From the NCBI GenBank assembly GCA_021851165.1, contig JAJZJN010000010.1:1-35741 (forward strand): 35,741 bases of DNA, in the 5' to 3' direction. How positions within the stretch are numbered: position 1 is the stretch's first letter; the number at the start of each line of letters is the position of its first letter. A model generated the notes under the pieces. It saw only the letters and a list, made by a program, of their open reading frames with translations. It was not told the DNA's origin and searched no databases. The position numbers were made by a program, and so were the translations under genes. Below, piece after piece: positions 7,344 to 15,910 of this stretch. Source of the stretch: Actinomycetes bacterium. GTDB lineage: Bacteria > Actinomycetota > Acidimicrobiia > Acidimicrobiales > JAJZJN01.

Positions 7344-7774
7344 TGGCGAGCTCGGTCGACCCCATCGGCGTACGGCGCAGCCTGCCAGGGCTCGGAGGTG
7401 AGCCTGGTGCTGGTGCCCACCGTAATCTCGAGGTCGTACCTCCGAGACGGCGGAGGCGCCGGGCCAAGCGCTACGTGCCGATGCTCGTGGCGGGTGTTCT
7501 CGTGCTCGGAAGCCTTCTGGCCGTTACCGGGGCCCAGGCGTATCTGATGGATGGCCAGGTTCGCCTCACCACCCTCGATCACCAGCTCCAGCAGCAGCGG
7601 AGCGAGCAGCGCAAGCTTCAGTTGGAGGTGGCAGCCTTGGAGGAGCCTGCACGAATCGTCGCTCAGGCCCAGCGCCAGGGCATGGTCCAGCCGTCCAACG
7701 TTCATGACGTCCCCTCCGTCAACCCGTCGAGCAGGGTTCCTGCCGGCCGGCAAGGGAAGGCATCCGGAGGTTGA
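7343..7774 (+). CDS. ftsL: FtsL-like septum formation protein
   Basis: The gene sits in the ftsL position between rsmH and ftsI and has FtsL architecture: a basic cytoplasmic N-terminus of about 50 residues ending in RRRRRRAKR, one membrane segment (VPMLVAGVLVLGSLLAVTGAQAYL), then a coiled-coil stretch rich in Gln and Leu (LDHQLQQQRSEQRKLQLEVAALEEPARIV). FtsL scaffolds the divisome with FtsQ and FtsB. FtsL is poorly conserved in sequence, so the call depends mainly on position and topology. ATG 7343 has GGAGGAG 5 bp upstream; GTG 7340 is the alternative. It overlaps the ftsI TTG by 4 bp. Confidence 0.8.
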   Translation: MASSVDPIGVRRSLPGLGGEPGAGAHRNLEVVPPRRRRRRAKRYVPMLVAGVLVLGSLLAVTGAQAYLMDGQVRLTTLDHQLQQQRSEQRKLQLEVAALEEPARIVAQAQRQGMVQPSNVHDVPSVNPSSRVPAGRQGKASGG

Positions 7775-9570
7775 GCGGCCGCGCTCGGCGTGTAGGGGTG
7801 ATGCGCCTGGTGTTCGCTGGCGTGTTTGCCGCCCTGGCTCTACGCCTGGTGACTGTACAGGTGCTCTCGGGCAGCCGGTACGCTGCCATGGGGGCCGAGG
7901 AGGTCACGAGCAGGATCCCGGTTCCAGGCCTGCGCGGGGGGATATTCGATCGCAACGGAGGGGTGCTCGCAGTGTCGGTACCGCGCTCGGATGTGGTGGC
8001 GGATCCGTTCCTGATCCACCATCCGGCCGCGGAGGCCGCAGCGCTTGCCCCCGTGCTCGGGATGTCCGTGCCCTCGGTCGAGACACTCGTCTCGGAGCAC
8101 TCGGGCTACGTGGTGCTCGCGTCCGATGTGGCATCGACGGTTGCCAAGCGGGTCACAGCGCTGGTCGCGCCTGGCATATCGGTCATTCCCACTACACAGA
8201 GGATCTACCCGGCGGGCCAGCTCGGGCGCTCGGTCATCGGGACAGTCAATTGGGAGGGCCAGGGTGCAGCGGGTATCGAGTACCAGTACAACAAGCTGCT
8301 GTCGGGACAATCAGGTGCCAAGAACCTGGAGGTGTCCCCGTCCGGCATCGTCATCCCTGGGGGACCCACGGGTGCTGGCGGTGCGCGCAACGGAACCGGG
8401 CTCGAGCTCACGATCGACGAGCCGCTCGAGTACGTCGCACGTGAGGCATTGGCAGCCGAGGTCCGTTCGACCCATGCCGTAAACGGCACTGCGGTCGTGA
8501 TGGACACACAGACTGGTGCAATTCTGGCCATGGTCAACGTCGCTACCGACCCGACCACCGGTCAGGTCGTCGATGCGCCCTCCAACCTGGCTTCCACAGA
8601 GGTGTACGAGCCAGGGTCTGTCTTCAAGATCGTCACCTTCTCTGCGTCTCTCGAGAATCACATAATCACGCCCACTACGACCCTGACGGTGCCGCCCTAT
8701 CTCATGATCGATGGATGGAGGTTCCATGACGCGGAGTCGCACGGAACCGAGCAGCTCACGGCCACCCAGATCATCGCCAGGTCCTCCAACATAGGGACTA
8801 TCGAGATCACCGAGCGGCTGGGCAAGTCGCGTCTCGCTGCACAGATCAACAATCTCGGCTTCGGCAAGCCCACGGGCCTGCACTTCCCGGGTGCGTCGCC
8901 TGGAATAGTGAACAATCCAGCCAACTGGTCGCCGTCGGCAATAGGGTCTACCCCCATAGGCCAGGACACCGGGGTCACGCCGCTGCAGGTGCTCGATGCG
9001 ATGAACAGCGTGGCCAACGGGGGTGTCTTCGTCCCACCGCATCTGGTTCGCGCGACGGTTCTCCCAGGGGGCTCGGTGAGGCGGGTGAAGTCACCGGCGG
9101 CTCACCGGGTGATGCCGGCCTGGGTGGCCCACGAGCTCGCTCACATGCTCGAGCAGGTAGTGCGGACCGGCACGGGGGTCTACGCGGCGGTACCGGGCTA
9201 CACCCTCGCCGGCAAGACGGGGACGTCACAGATCCCGAGCAGAACCCAGCGAGGCTATGTCCCAGGCGCGTACATGGCGACGTTCACAGGGTTTGCCCCA
9301 GCCGGAGCGCCCCGGCTGAGTGCCGTGGTGGTGCTGGATCGACCTGACAACTATTACGGCGGATCGGCAGCGGCTCCGGTGTTCTCGGAGATCATGCGCT
9401 ACGCGCTGCATCGCTATGGCATACCCGGCTCGCCCGATGGTGGCACGACCGGGGGAGTGCCGAGGCTCATTCCCTATCCACCACCTGCACCAGCGGCAGT
9501 GGACACGAGGTCCCCCCGCACGCCGGGTACCATCGTCGCCACAACCGGGAACGTCACGGAAGGCCCGTGA
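7771..9570 (+). CDS. ftsI: class B penicillin-binding protein FtsI (PBP3)
   Basis: This is the septal D,D-transpeptidase that cross-links glycan strands made by FtsW. The 599-aa protein has an N-terminal membrane anchor (VMRLVFAGVFAALALRLVTVQVL), the class B pedestal entry PGLRGGIFDRNGGVLA, and a transpeptidase domain with S283-VFK (catalytic serine), S338-SN and K482-TG in the right order and spacing. It ends in a Pro-rich tail. TTG 7771 overlaps the ftsL stop (TTGA), but GGAGG ends directly at it with no spacing; ATG 7801, preceded by AGGGG, is an alternative that shortens the cytoplasmic tail by 10 residues. It would be the target of beta-lactams in this organism. Confidence 0.95.
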   Translation: MSGRARRVGVMRLVFAGVFAALALRLVTVQVLSGSRYAAMGAEEVTSRIPVPGLRGGIFDRNGGVLAVSVPRSDVVADPFLIHHPAAEAAALAPVLGMSVPSVETLVSEHSGYVVLASDVASTVAKRVTALVAPGISVIPTTQRIYPAGQLGRSVIGTVNWEGQGAAGIEYQYNKLLSGQSGAKNLEVSPSGIVIPGGPTGAGGARNGTGLELTIDEPLEYVAREALAAEVRSTHAVNGTAVVMDTQTGAILAMVNVATDPTTGQVVDAPSNLASTEVYEPGSVFKIVTFSASLENHIITPTTTLTVPPYLMIDGWRFHDAESHGTEQLTATQIIARSSNIGTIEITERLGKSRLAAQINNLGFGKPTGLHFPGASPGIVNNPANWSPSAIGSTPIGQDTGVTPLQVLDAMNSVANGGVFVPPHLVRATVLPGGSVRRVKSPAAHRVMPAWVAHELAHMLEQVVRTGTGVYAAVPGYTLAGKTGTSQIPSRTQRGYVPGAYMATFTGFAPAGAPRLSAVVVLDRPDNYYGGSAAAPVFSEIMRYALHRYGIPGSPDGGTTGGVPRLIPYPPPAPAAVDTRSPRTPGTIVATTGNVTEGP

Positions 9571-9595
9571 GCCTCCCTGGTGGGAGCCAACCTAC

Positions 9596-11032
9596 GTGCG
9601 GATGGACCAGTTGCTCGACAACGTTGCCGTGCTGGCGACGCGTGGCCCGATAGAGGCGGTGGACGTGAGGTCGATCGAGCTCGACAGCCGCGAGGTCGTG
9701 GCGGGCTCTCTGTTCTGCTGCGTGAAGGGCAGTAGCTCAGATGGTCACGATCATGCCGGCGAGGCCGTGAGACGCGGGGCGGTGGCGCTGCTGGTGGAGC
9801 GGTTCCTGCCACTGGACGTGCCACAGGTGCTCGTCGAGCCGGGTGCCATGCGACGTGTGATGGCGCGCCTGTCGTCGACACTTTACGGGGATCCCTCCGG
9901 GTCGCTCGTGGTGATAGGCGTGACCGGGACCAACGGCAAGACGACGACGACCCACCTTCTGGCATCCGTCCTGGGTGTGCATGGATGGCCGGCGTCGGTG
10001 ATCGGCACTCTGGACGGTGCGAGGACCACTCCCGAGGCGCCGTACCTCCAGAGGCTGCTTGCCGATGCCCGCAGCGCTGGGCGCAAGGCCGTGGCGATGG
10101 AGGTCTCCTCCCACGCCCTGGCACAGGGCCGGGTCGACGCCGTCCACTTCACTCTGGGCGTCTTCACGAACCTGAGCCACGACCATCTCGACTACCACGG
10201 GGGCATGGAGGAGTATTTCAAGGCAAAGGCATCGCTGTTCAAGCCCGGGATGGCCGAGCAAGGGGTGGCCTTTGCCGACGATCCCTGGGGGCGGCGGCTG
10301 CTGGCCGAGGCGAAGATCCCGATGACACCCTTCTCGAGAGGGGAGGCCGGTGATGTCGATCTGCGCCCGGCAGGCACGGATTTCTCCTGGCGAGGCAGGC
10401 GGGTCCATCTTGCGCTGCCCGGCGAGCACAATGTCGTGAACGCCCTGGGGGCGGCGACGGCTGCGATGCTGCTCGGGGTCGAGCCAGACGAGGTGGTAGA
10501 GGGGCTGGGAAAAGCCGCTCGTGTGCCAGGCCGATTCGAGCCGGTCGATACGGGTGCTTCGTTCCATGCCTTCGTGGACTATGCGCACACGCCGGACGCC
10601 CTCGAGGTGGCCTTGCGCAACGCGGCAACGCTTGCTGCGGGCGGGCGCGTTATCGTCGTTTTCGGCTGTGGCGGAGAGAGAGATCGCCTTAAGCGCCCCA
10701 TGATGGGGGCTATCGCGGCTCGCCATGCTGACGTCGCGGTGCTGACGGGTGACAATCCGAGGAGGGAGGATCCTGCCTCGATCATGAGGGACGTGCTGTC
10801 GGGTGTCCCGCAGGGCAGCCAGGTCGTGACGGAGCCTGACAGGCGATCAGCCATCGAGCTTGCCGTGTCGATGGCCCTCCCCGGGGACGTGGTGGTCGTG
10901 GCCGGCAAGGGTCACGAGACGACCATTGATCTGGGTGGAGAGAAGCTGCCCTTCGACGATCGGGTGGAGCTTGCACAGGCCATCGCCAAGCGTATAGGCG
11001 AGGTCCGAGGAAGTGGCGAGGGGATCGCGTGA
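9596..11032 (+). CDS. murE: UDP-MurNAc-L-Ala-D-Glu:meso-diaminopimelate ligase MurE
   Basis: This cytoplasmic ATP-dependent Mur ligase adds the third residue of the stem peptide. The ATP loop GTNGKTTTT is at about residues 111-119, EVSSHALAQGRV and FTNLSHDHLDYHG follow, FKAKASLF carries the lysine expected to be carbamylated, and DYAHTPDALE and GKGHE are present. DNPR at residues 386-389 is the known discriminator for meso-diaminopimelate over lysine, so DAP-type peptidoglycan is predicted. GTG 9596 is supported by GGGAG 9 bp upstream; ATG 9602 is an alternative. The 478-aa length is normal. The stop overlaps mraY (GTGA), leaving no space for murF, which usually follows. Confidence 0.95.
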   Translation: MRMDQLLDNVAVLATRGPIEAVDVRSIELDSREVVAGSLFCCVKGSSSDGHDHAGEAVRRGAVALLVERFLPLDVPQVLVEPGAMRRVMARLSSTLYGDPSGSLVVIGVTGTNGKTTTTHLLASVLGVHGWPASVIGTLDGARTTPEAPYLQRLLADARSAGRKAVAMEVSSHALAQGRVDAVHFTLGVFTNLSHDHLDYHGGMEEYFKAKASLFKPGMAEQGVAFADDPWGRRLLAEAKIPMTPFSRGEAGDVDLRPAGTDFSWRGRRVHLALPGEHNVVNALGAATAAMLLGVEPDEVVEGLGKAARVPGRFEPVDTGASFHAFVDYAHTPDALEVALRNAATLAAGGRVIVVFGCGGERDRLKRPMMGAIAARHADVAVLTGDNPRREDPASIMRDVLSGVPQGSQVVTEPDRRSAIELAVSMALPGDVVVVAGKGHETTIDLGGEKLPFDDRVELAQAIAKRIGEVRGSGEGIA

Positions 11033-12063
11033 TCAGCCTGATGGCCTCAGGCGGCGTGGCGTTGCTGGTCGCGGTGCTCGGCACGCCCATGCTGATCCGC
11101 TGGTTGTCGCGCAGGCGCATCGGTCAGCAGATCCGTGAAGACGGACCCGCCATGCACCTTGCCAAGGCAGGTACCCCGACCATGGGGGGGATAGCGATCG
11201 TGACGGCGCTCGCGATCGGCTACCTGGTGGGTCACGTGGCTACGGGGGTGGGCTTCACCAGGGCCGGGATACTGGTAGTGCTCGTCACTGTAGGAGCAGG
11301 ATGCATCGGATTGCTCGACGACGTCATCAAGGTCCGTCACAAGCGTTCCCTCGGCCTGAACAAACGAGGCAAGCTCCTCGCTCAGGTCGGTGTCGGTATG
11401 GGCTTTGCCATAGCCGCTGAGAGATGGGCAGGGGCCAACACCCACCTCTCCTTTACTCGGTGGAACTCAATCGGGATAGATCTGGGTCCTGTGGGATGGG
11501 TTGTCTGGGCAACGCTTATCGTGGTGGCCACGGCGAATGCCGTCAACCTGACCGATGGGCTCGACGGATTGGCGTCCGGCTCGGCCACCTTCTGCTTTGC
11601 CTGTCTGGCGGTGATCGGATACTGGCAGTTCAGGCATTTCTCCATCTACCACGTGGGACCTGCGCTCGACTTGGCGGTGCTGGCAGTGGCCATGGCAGGA
11701 GCCTGCCTTGGATTCCTGTGGTGGAACGCGGCTCCCGCGAAGATCTTCATGGGTGACACCGGCTCTCTGGCAGTGGGCACTGGTCTGGCAGCGCTATGCC
11801 TGATGATGAACCTGCAGCTCCTGCTCCCCGTCATAGGAGGGCTGTTCGTCATCGAGACGCTGTCGGTACTGGCTCAGGTAGTGAGCTACCGGGTGTTCAA
11901 GCGGAGGGTGTTTCGCATGGCACCCCTTCATCATCACTTCGAGCTGACCGACTGGCCGGAGACGACCGTGATCATCCGCTTCTGGATACTGGCCGGCCTG
12001 TTCGCGGCATTCGGGATAGGGATCTTCTATGCCGACTTCCTGTCGGTGACGAATCTCCACTGA
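11029..12063 (+). CDS. mraY: phospho-MurNAc-pentapeptide transferase MraY
   Basis: MraY is a polytopic membrane enzyme that makes lipid I from UDP-MurNAc-pentapeptide and undecaprenyl phosphate. Signatures visible are the early HLAKAGTPTMGG loop, D97-D98 in LLDDVIKVRHKRSLGL, NAVNLTDGLDGLASG with D176 and D179, FMGDTGSLAVG with D243, and the PLHHHFEL histidine triad at 301-303. The length is 344 aa with about ten hydrophobic segments, as expected. GTG 11029 overlaps the murE stop by 4 bp. A 9-bp gap to murD holds that gene's ribosome binding site. Confidence 0.96.
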   Translation: MISLMASGGVALLVAVLGTPMLIRWLSRRRIGQQIREDGPAMHLAKAGTPTMGGIAIVTALAIGYLVGHVATGVGFTRAGILVVLVTVGAGCIGLLDDVIKVRHKRSLGLNKRGKLLAQVGVGMGFAIAAERWAGANTHLSFTRWNSIGIDLGPVGWVVWATLIVVATANAVNLTDGLDGLASGSATFCFACLAVIGYWQFRHFSIYHVGPALDLAVLAVAMAGACLGFLWWNAAPAKIFMGDTGSLAVGTGLAALCLMMNLQLLLPVIGGLFVIETLSVLAQVVSYRVFKRRVFRMAPLHHHFELTDWPETTVIIRFWILAGLFAAFGIGIFYADFLSVTNLH

Positions 12064-12072
12064 GGTGGGAAT

Positions 12073-13440
12073 GTGACGTCTCCGGTCGTGGTTCTGGGGT
12101 TCGGCGTGAGTGGGGAAGCCGCCGTTCGTCACCTCCTGGCAGAGGGCCAGGAAGTCCTGGTGCTCGACGACGAGCCGAGTCCCCGGAGGCGCCAGGCGGC
12201 GGCCCGCCTCGGTGTGGAGCTCCACGAGACGCCCTCGGGCTCTGCGCTCGGAACGTTGCTGGGCGGCGTGGAGGAGGTGGTGGTAAGCCCGGGAGTCCCG
12301 GTCTCGCATCCGGTGTTCCATCTAGACCTCGGGTCGCGCCTGGTCGGGGAGGCCGAGCTTGCCTGGCGCAGAGCCGAGGTGCCTATCGTGGCCATAACCG
12401 GCACCAACGGCAAGACCACGGTGACGACGCTCGTGGCGTCGATGCTGCAAGCTTCGGGCATCCAGGCCGTTGCCGCGGGCAACATAGGCGTGCCCCTGCT
12501 CGACGCGGTTTCCGGCAATGCCACGGTGGTGGTGGCCGAGGTCTCGTCGTTCCAACTTGCCCTGAGCTACAGCCTACGCCCGGTGGTGGGCACCTGGCTG
12601 AACTTCGCCGAGGACCATCTTGACTGGCACCCCGACATCGAGCACTACCTGGCGGCCAAGGCGCGCATCTGGCTCAATGCAGGCGCTGGCGACCTCATTG
12701 TCGCGAACATCGAGGATCCGGTGGTCATGAGGGAGGCGGCGAGCGCTTCGAAGGACAGGCGTGGTCAAGGTGCTCCTCAGGTCGTCACATTCGGGATCGG
12801 GGAAGGGGACTTCCACCGAGGCGGGGATTTCCTCGTCGGCCCCGAGGGCGAGCATATCGTGGCGGTGGAGGACATGGCTCGCTCGCTTCCACACGACATT
12901 GCCAACGATCTTGCGGCCACGGCTACGGCCCTCGGGGTCGGGGCGAACCTGGCGGGGTGCCGCCAGGTGCTGGAGGGATTCACGGGGCTCCCCCATCGTG
13001 TCGAGCTGGTGGGCGAAAATGACGGCGTGCGCTATTACGACGATTCCAAGGCGACCACCCCGGGGGCTGTGTTGGCGGCCATGGAGGGTTTCGACTCGGC
13101 AGTGCTGATCGCCGGCGGTCGTAACAAGGGGATGTCCCTCAGGGAGCTCAGGGGCGTCTCTGCCAAGCTCAGAGGGGTTGTGGCCATCGGAGAGGCGGCA
13201 CGTGAGGTGGAGGACGCCTTCCGGGGGGCTTCGGAGGTCGTGGTGGCGACCTCCATGCACGAGGCGGTAGAGCGGGCGGTTGAGATCGCCCGGAGTGGGG
13301 ATGCAGTGGTGCTTTCCCCGGGGTGTGCCTCGTTCGACTGGTACGGCTCGTACGCCGAGCGCGGTGAGGATTTCGTCCGTTGTGTGCGGGAGCTGGCGCT
13401 GCGTACAGGATCACTCGATCCGGGAGGTGGTGCACGATGA
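12073..13440 (+). CDS. murD: UDP-MurNAc-L-alanine:D-glutamate ligase MurD
   Basis: MurD adds D-glutamate to UDP-MurNAc-L-Ala. The N-terminal Rossmann-like domain begins VVVLGFGVSGEAAVRHL; the ATP loop TGTNGKTT is at about residues 109-116; NFAEDHLDWHPDIEHYLAAKARIW contains the carbamylated-lysine region; DDSKATTPGA, IAGGRNKGMSL and LSPGCASFDWYGSYAERGEDF are C-terminal MurD hallmarks. It is 455 aa. GTG 12073 follows GAGGTGGGA. The stop overlaps the ftsW ATG (ATGA). Confidence 0.96.
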   Translation: MTSPVVVLGFGVSGEAAVRHLLAEGQEVLVLDDEPSPRRRQAAARLGVELHETPSGSALGTLLGGVEEVVVSPGVPVSHPVFHLDLGSRLVGEAELAWRRAEVPIVAITGTNGKTTVTTLVASMLQASGIQAVAAGNIGVPLLDAVSGNATVVVAEVSSFQLALSYSLRPVVGTWLNFAEDHLDWHPDIEHYLAAKARIWLNAGAGDLIVANIEDPVVMREAASASKDRRGQGAPQVVTFGIGEGDFHRGGDFLVGPEGEHIVAVEDMARSLPHDIANDLAATATALGVGANLAGCRQVLEGFTGLPHRVELVGENDGVRYYDDSKATTPGAVLAAMEGFDSAVLIAGGRNKGMSLRELRGVSAKLRGVVAIGEAAREVEDAFRGASEVVVATSMHEAVERAVEIARSGDAVVLSPGCASFDWYGSYAERGEDFVRCVRELALRTGSLDPGGGAR

Positions 13441-14723
13441 GCCGAGCGTCGGTTGTGGCTCCGCAGGGACGGATCCGCTCGGCTCCGAGGAGGAGCCGCC
13501 CGAACCTGAGGGTTGTGCGAAGCGAGCCTCGCGCCACCCGCCAACGGGTTTCCAACCGCACGGCATTGCTTGTCGTGGTGGCGGCTCTGTGCATGGTCGG
13601 TCTGGTGATGGTGATGGCGGCTTCGGGATACACGTCACTCGTCGACTATGGGTCGGTTTGGTCTATCTTCGTGCGGCAGGTCATCTGGATGGCTCTTGGC
13701 GGCATCGCCATGGCGGCTACCGTCCATCTGGACGTCGTGTGGTGGCGCAAGCTGCGTGGCGTGATGGTCGTGGGCACCCTGCTGCTGCTCGTGGCAGTGC
13801 TCATTCCAGGTGTAGGGGTTCGAGCGGGCGGGTCGAGTCGCTGGATCGGTTTCGGGCAGCTCAGGCTTCAGCCCTCGGAGCTGATGAAGCTCTCCCTGGT
13901 GGTGTTCGGTGCGGATCTGCTCGATCGCCGTGCCAAGATGGTGGCCAATCCGCGCGCAGCGGTGGTACCGATGATCGCGATATGGGCCGTTTCGGCGGGT
14001 CTGGTCGTTCTCCAGCCTGACATGGGAACGGCAGTGGTGCTCTCGTGCATCACCTTCGCGCTTCTCTATGTAGGGGGGGTTCCTCTACGCCCGATAGCCA
14101 AGGTGCTCGGTGCCATGGCCGTTCTCGCAGTGTTGGTGGGGCTTGCCGATCCGTACAGGCGCGCCAGGCTCCTGTCGTTCCTGGACCCCTTCGCCCACCG
14201 ATCTGGATCGGGCTACCAGGTGGTCCAGTCCCTGGTTGGCCTGGGATCGGGACGGCTGTACGGACTTGGCCTCGGAGCAGGCACGGAGAGATGGGGATTG
14301 CTGCCCAATGCCCATACGGACTTCATCTTCTCGGTCATAGGCCAGGAGACGGGGCTCATCGGAGCGATCGCGATCCTGGGGCTGTTCATGGCCTTGGCCT
14401 GGTTCGGGTTCCGAGCTGCATTGGCAGCGCCGGATCGTTACCAGTTCCTGCTGGCCACTGCCATCACGTGCTGGATCATGACGGAGGCAGCGATCAACGT
14501 GGGGGCTGTGATCGGCCTGCTTCCCGTAACTGGAATTCCGTTGCCGTTCATCTCGTTCGGGGGCTCGTCACTTGTCGTGACGATGGCTGCCGTGGGGATT
14601 CTTGTCAACATCGCTGGCGCCGGCAAGGGACCCGTCCGTCAGAGCGCCGGCAAGGGACCCGTCCGTCAGAGCGCCGGCAGGGGACCCGTCCGTCAGAGCG
14701 CCGGCAAGGGACCCGTCCGGTGA
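13437..14723 (+). CDS. ftsW: septal peptidoglycan glycosyltransferase FtsW
   Basis: FtsW is a SEDS-family polymerase working with FtsI at the septum. After a basic N-terminus of about 40 residues come about ten membrane segments. Family features include GGSSRWIGFGQLRLQPSELMKL, LVVLQPDMGTAVVL, the GSGYQVVQSLVGLGSGRLYGLGLG loop, LPNAHTDFIFSVIGQETGLIG and a final GLLPVTGIPLPFISFGGSSLV. SEDS status over lipid II flippase is established knowledge for the family; FtsW rather than RodA is inferred from the dcw location. The C-terminal tail consists of a 9-residue KGPVRQSAG repeat (3.5 copies), which is unusual. ATG 13437 overlaps the murD stop, and the stop overlaps the murG start (GTGA). Confidence 0.95.
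   Translation: MSRASVVAPQGRIRSAPRRSRPNLRVVRSEPRATRQRVSNRTALLVVVAALCMVGLVMVMAASGYTSLVDYGSVWSIFVRQVIWMALGGIAMAATVHLDVVWWRKLRGVMVVGTLLLLVAVLIPGVGVRAGGSSRWIGFGQLRLQPSELMKLSLVVFGADLLDRRAKMVANPRAAVVPMIAIWAVSAGLVVLQPDMGTAVVLSCITFALLYVGGVPLRPIAKVLGAMAVLAVLVGLADPYRRARLLSFLDPFAHRSGSGYQVVQSLVGLGSGRLYGLGLGAGTERWGLLPNAHTDFIFSVIGQETGLIGAIAILGLFMALAWFGFRAALAAPDRYQFLLATAITCWIMTEAAINVGAVIGLLPVTGIPLPFISFGGSSLVVTMAAVGILVNIAGAGKGPVRQSAGKGPVRQSAGRGPVRQSAGKGPVR
14625..14719. repeat. 27-bp tandem repeat at the ftsW 3' end
   Basis: Three full 27-bp units (14625-14651, 14652-14678, 14679-14705) and a 14-bp partial one run to the ftsW stop. The only difference is one A-to-G change in unit three (AAGGGA to AGGGGA, Lys to Arg). 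The unit encodes KGPVRQSAG, giving a basic tail after the last membrane helix. Each unit begins with AAGGGA or AGGGGA, and the last copy of this sequence, 8 bp before GTG 14720, is the likely murG ribosome binding site. Confidence 0.95.
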
Positions 14724-15910
14724 GTCGCAGGACCGGCAGGAGATTCGCCCTGGTGGCCGGTGGTGGCACTGCCGGTCACGTCCAGCCGGCGTTGGCCGTC
14801 GCTCGTGTGCTGGCAGAGACACACGGTGAGGGATCGGTCGAGTTGGTGGGCTCACGAAGAGGGCTCGAGGCCGAGCTGCTGCTCGACGCGGGTATGCCGG
14901 TGAGCCTGCTCGCGGGAAGGGGCATCCAACGACGCGTGGCGCCTAGCACGGTGCTCGCCAATGCTGTGGCTGTCGGCGGGCTTGCCTGGGCTCTGGTTCG
15001 GAGCTTCGTGATGATCTTGGCCAGGCGCCCGGCGGTCGTCGTCGCAGTGGGTGGATACGCGAGCCTCGCCCCCTCGATCGCAGCCGTGGCGCTCGGGGTA
15101 CCGCTCGTCGTGGTCAATGTGGATGTGGTGCCTGGGGCCGCCAACCGGATCCTCGCTCGGCTGGCTCGGGCATCTGCGGTCGGATGGCCCTCGACCTGCT
15201 TGCCACGCGCAGTGGTTACGGGCGCTCCCGTGCGCGATCCAATCATTGCCGCGCGTGAACGACCGATCGGTCGAGCTGGGGCGCGACGAGCCCTCGGGCT
15301 GCCTGAGGGCAGGTTCCTCGTGGCTGTGTTCGGCGGGTCGCTCGGAGCGCGGAGGATCAACGAGGCAGTGCTCGGCCTGGCTGGTATCTGGCGAGCCCGC
15401 GCGGACAGGGCGATCTATCACGTTGTGGGCGAGCGCGACTGGAGCCGGGTGGTCGGGCCGGATTCCGAGGCTGACCGGGGAGAGCTGCTCTACGTGCAGG
15501 TTCCCTATGAGGATCGTATGGAGCTGCTCTATCAGGCGGCCGACATCGCCGTATGCCGTGCAGGGGCGATGACTGTCGCGGAGCTTGCCGTGGTAGGCCT
15601 TCCGGCAGTGCTGGTCCCACTTCCGGGGGCACCGGGCGACCACCAGAGCGCGAACGCCCGTGCGCTGGAGGCAGTGAGGGCTGCAGTGGTCGTGAGTGAT
15701 GCCCAGTGCACCCCTACTGTGCTGGCTGGCATCCTCGATGAGCTGGCTGAGGATCGGTCTCGGCTAGATGCCATGGGTGAGGCTGCAGCGGCGCTCGGTC
15801 GTCCCGATGCCGCTCGGGCCGTGGCTGCTTTGGTCGAGGAAGCTGCGGGGCATGCCGGTTCCCATGTCTGCGAGGGGACTGCCCGGCTGGGCCAGGAGGT
15901 GAACCCTTGA
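14720..15910 (+). CDS. murG: UDP-GlcNAc:lipid I GlcNAc transferase MurG
   Basis: MurG is a peripheral membrane GT-B enzyme converting lipid I to lipid II on the inner face of the membrane. The N-terminal G-loop is LVAGGGTAGHVQPALAVA (about residues 11-28), a second G-loop is VAVFGGSLGARRIN, and the UDP-GlcNAc-binding region is CRAGAMTVAELAVVGLPAVLVPLPGAPGDHQSANA. It is 396 aa, slightly above the usual 355-380. GTG 14720 overlaps the ftsW stop, with AAGGGA from the last ftsW repeat unit 8 bp upstream. The stop overlaps the murC TTG. Confidence 0.95.
   Translation: MSRRTGRRFALVAGGGTAGHVQPALAVARVLAETHGEGSVELVGSRRGLEAELLLDAGMPVSLLAGRGIQRRVAPSTVLANAVAVGGLAWALVRSFVMILARRPAVVVAVGGYASLAPSIAAVALGVPLVVVNVDVVPGAANRILARLARASAVGWPSTCLPRAVVTGAPVRDPIIAARERPIGRAGARRALGLPEGRFLVAVFGGSLGARRINEAVLGLAGIWRARADRAIYHVVGERDWSRVVGPDSEADRGELLYVQVPYEDRMELLYQAADIAVCRAGAMTVAELAVVGLPAVLVPLPGAPGDHQSANARALEAVRAAVVVSDAQCTPTVLAGILDELAEDRSRLDAMGEAAAALGRPDAARAVAALVEEAAGHAGSHVCEGTARLGQEVNP

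Noticed and set aside
13280..14020. Plus-strand ORF overlapping murD and ftsW in another frame
   Set aside because: Low-complexity Gly/Arg/Ser composition, no family signal, and two real genes cover the same bases.
14045..14720. Upstream extension of the murG frame through ftsW
   Set aside because: The frame is open by chance; family alignment and a ribosome binding site place the start at GTG 14720.
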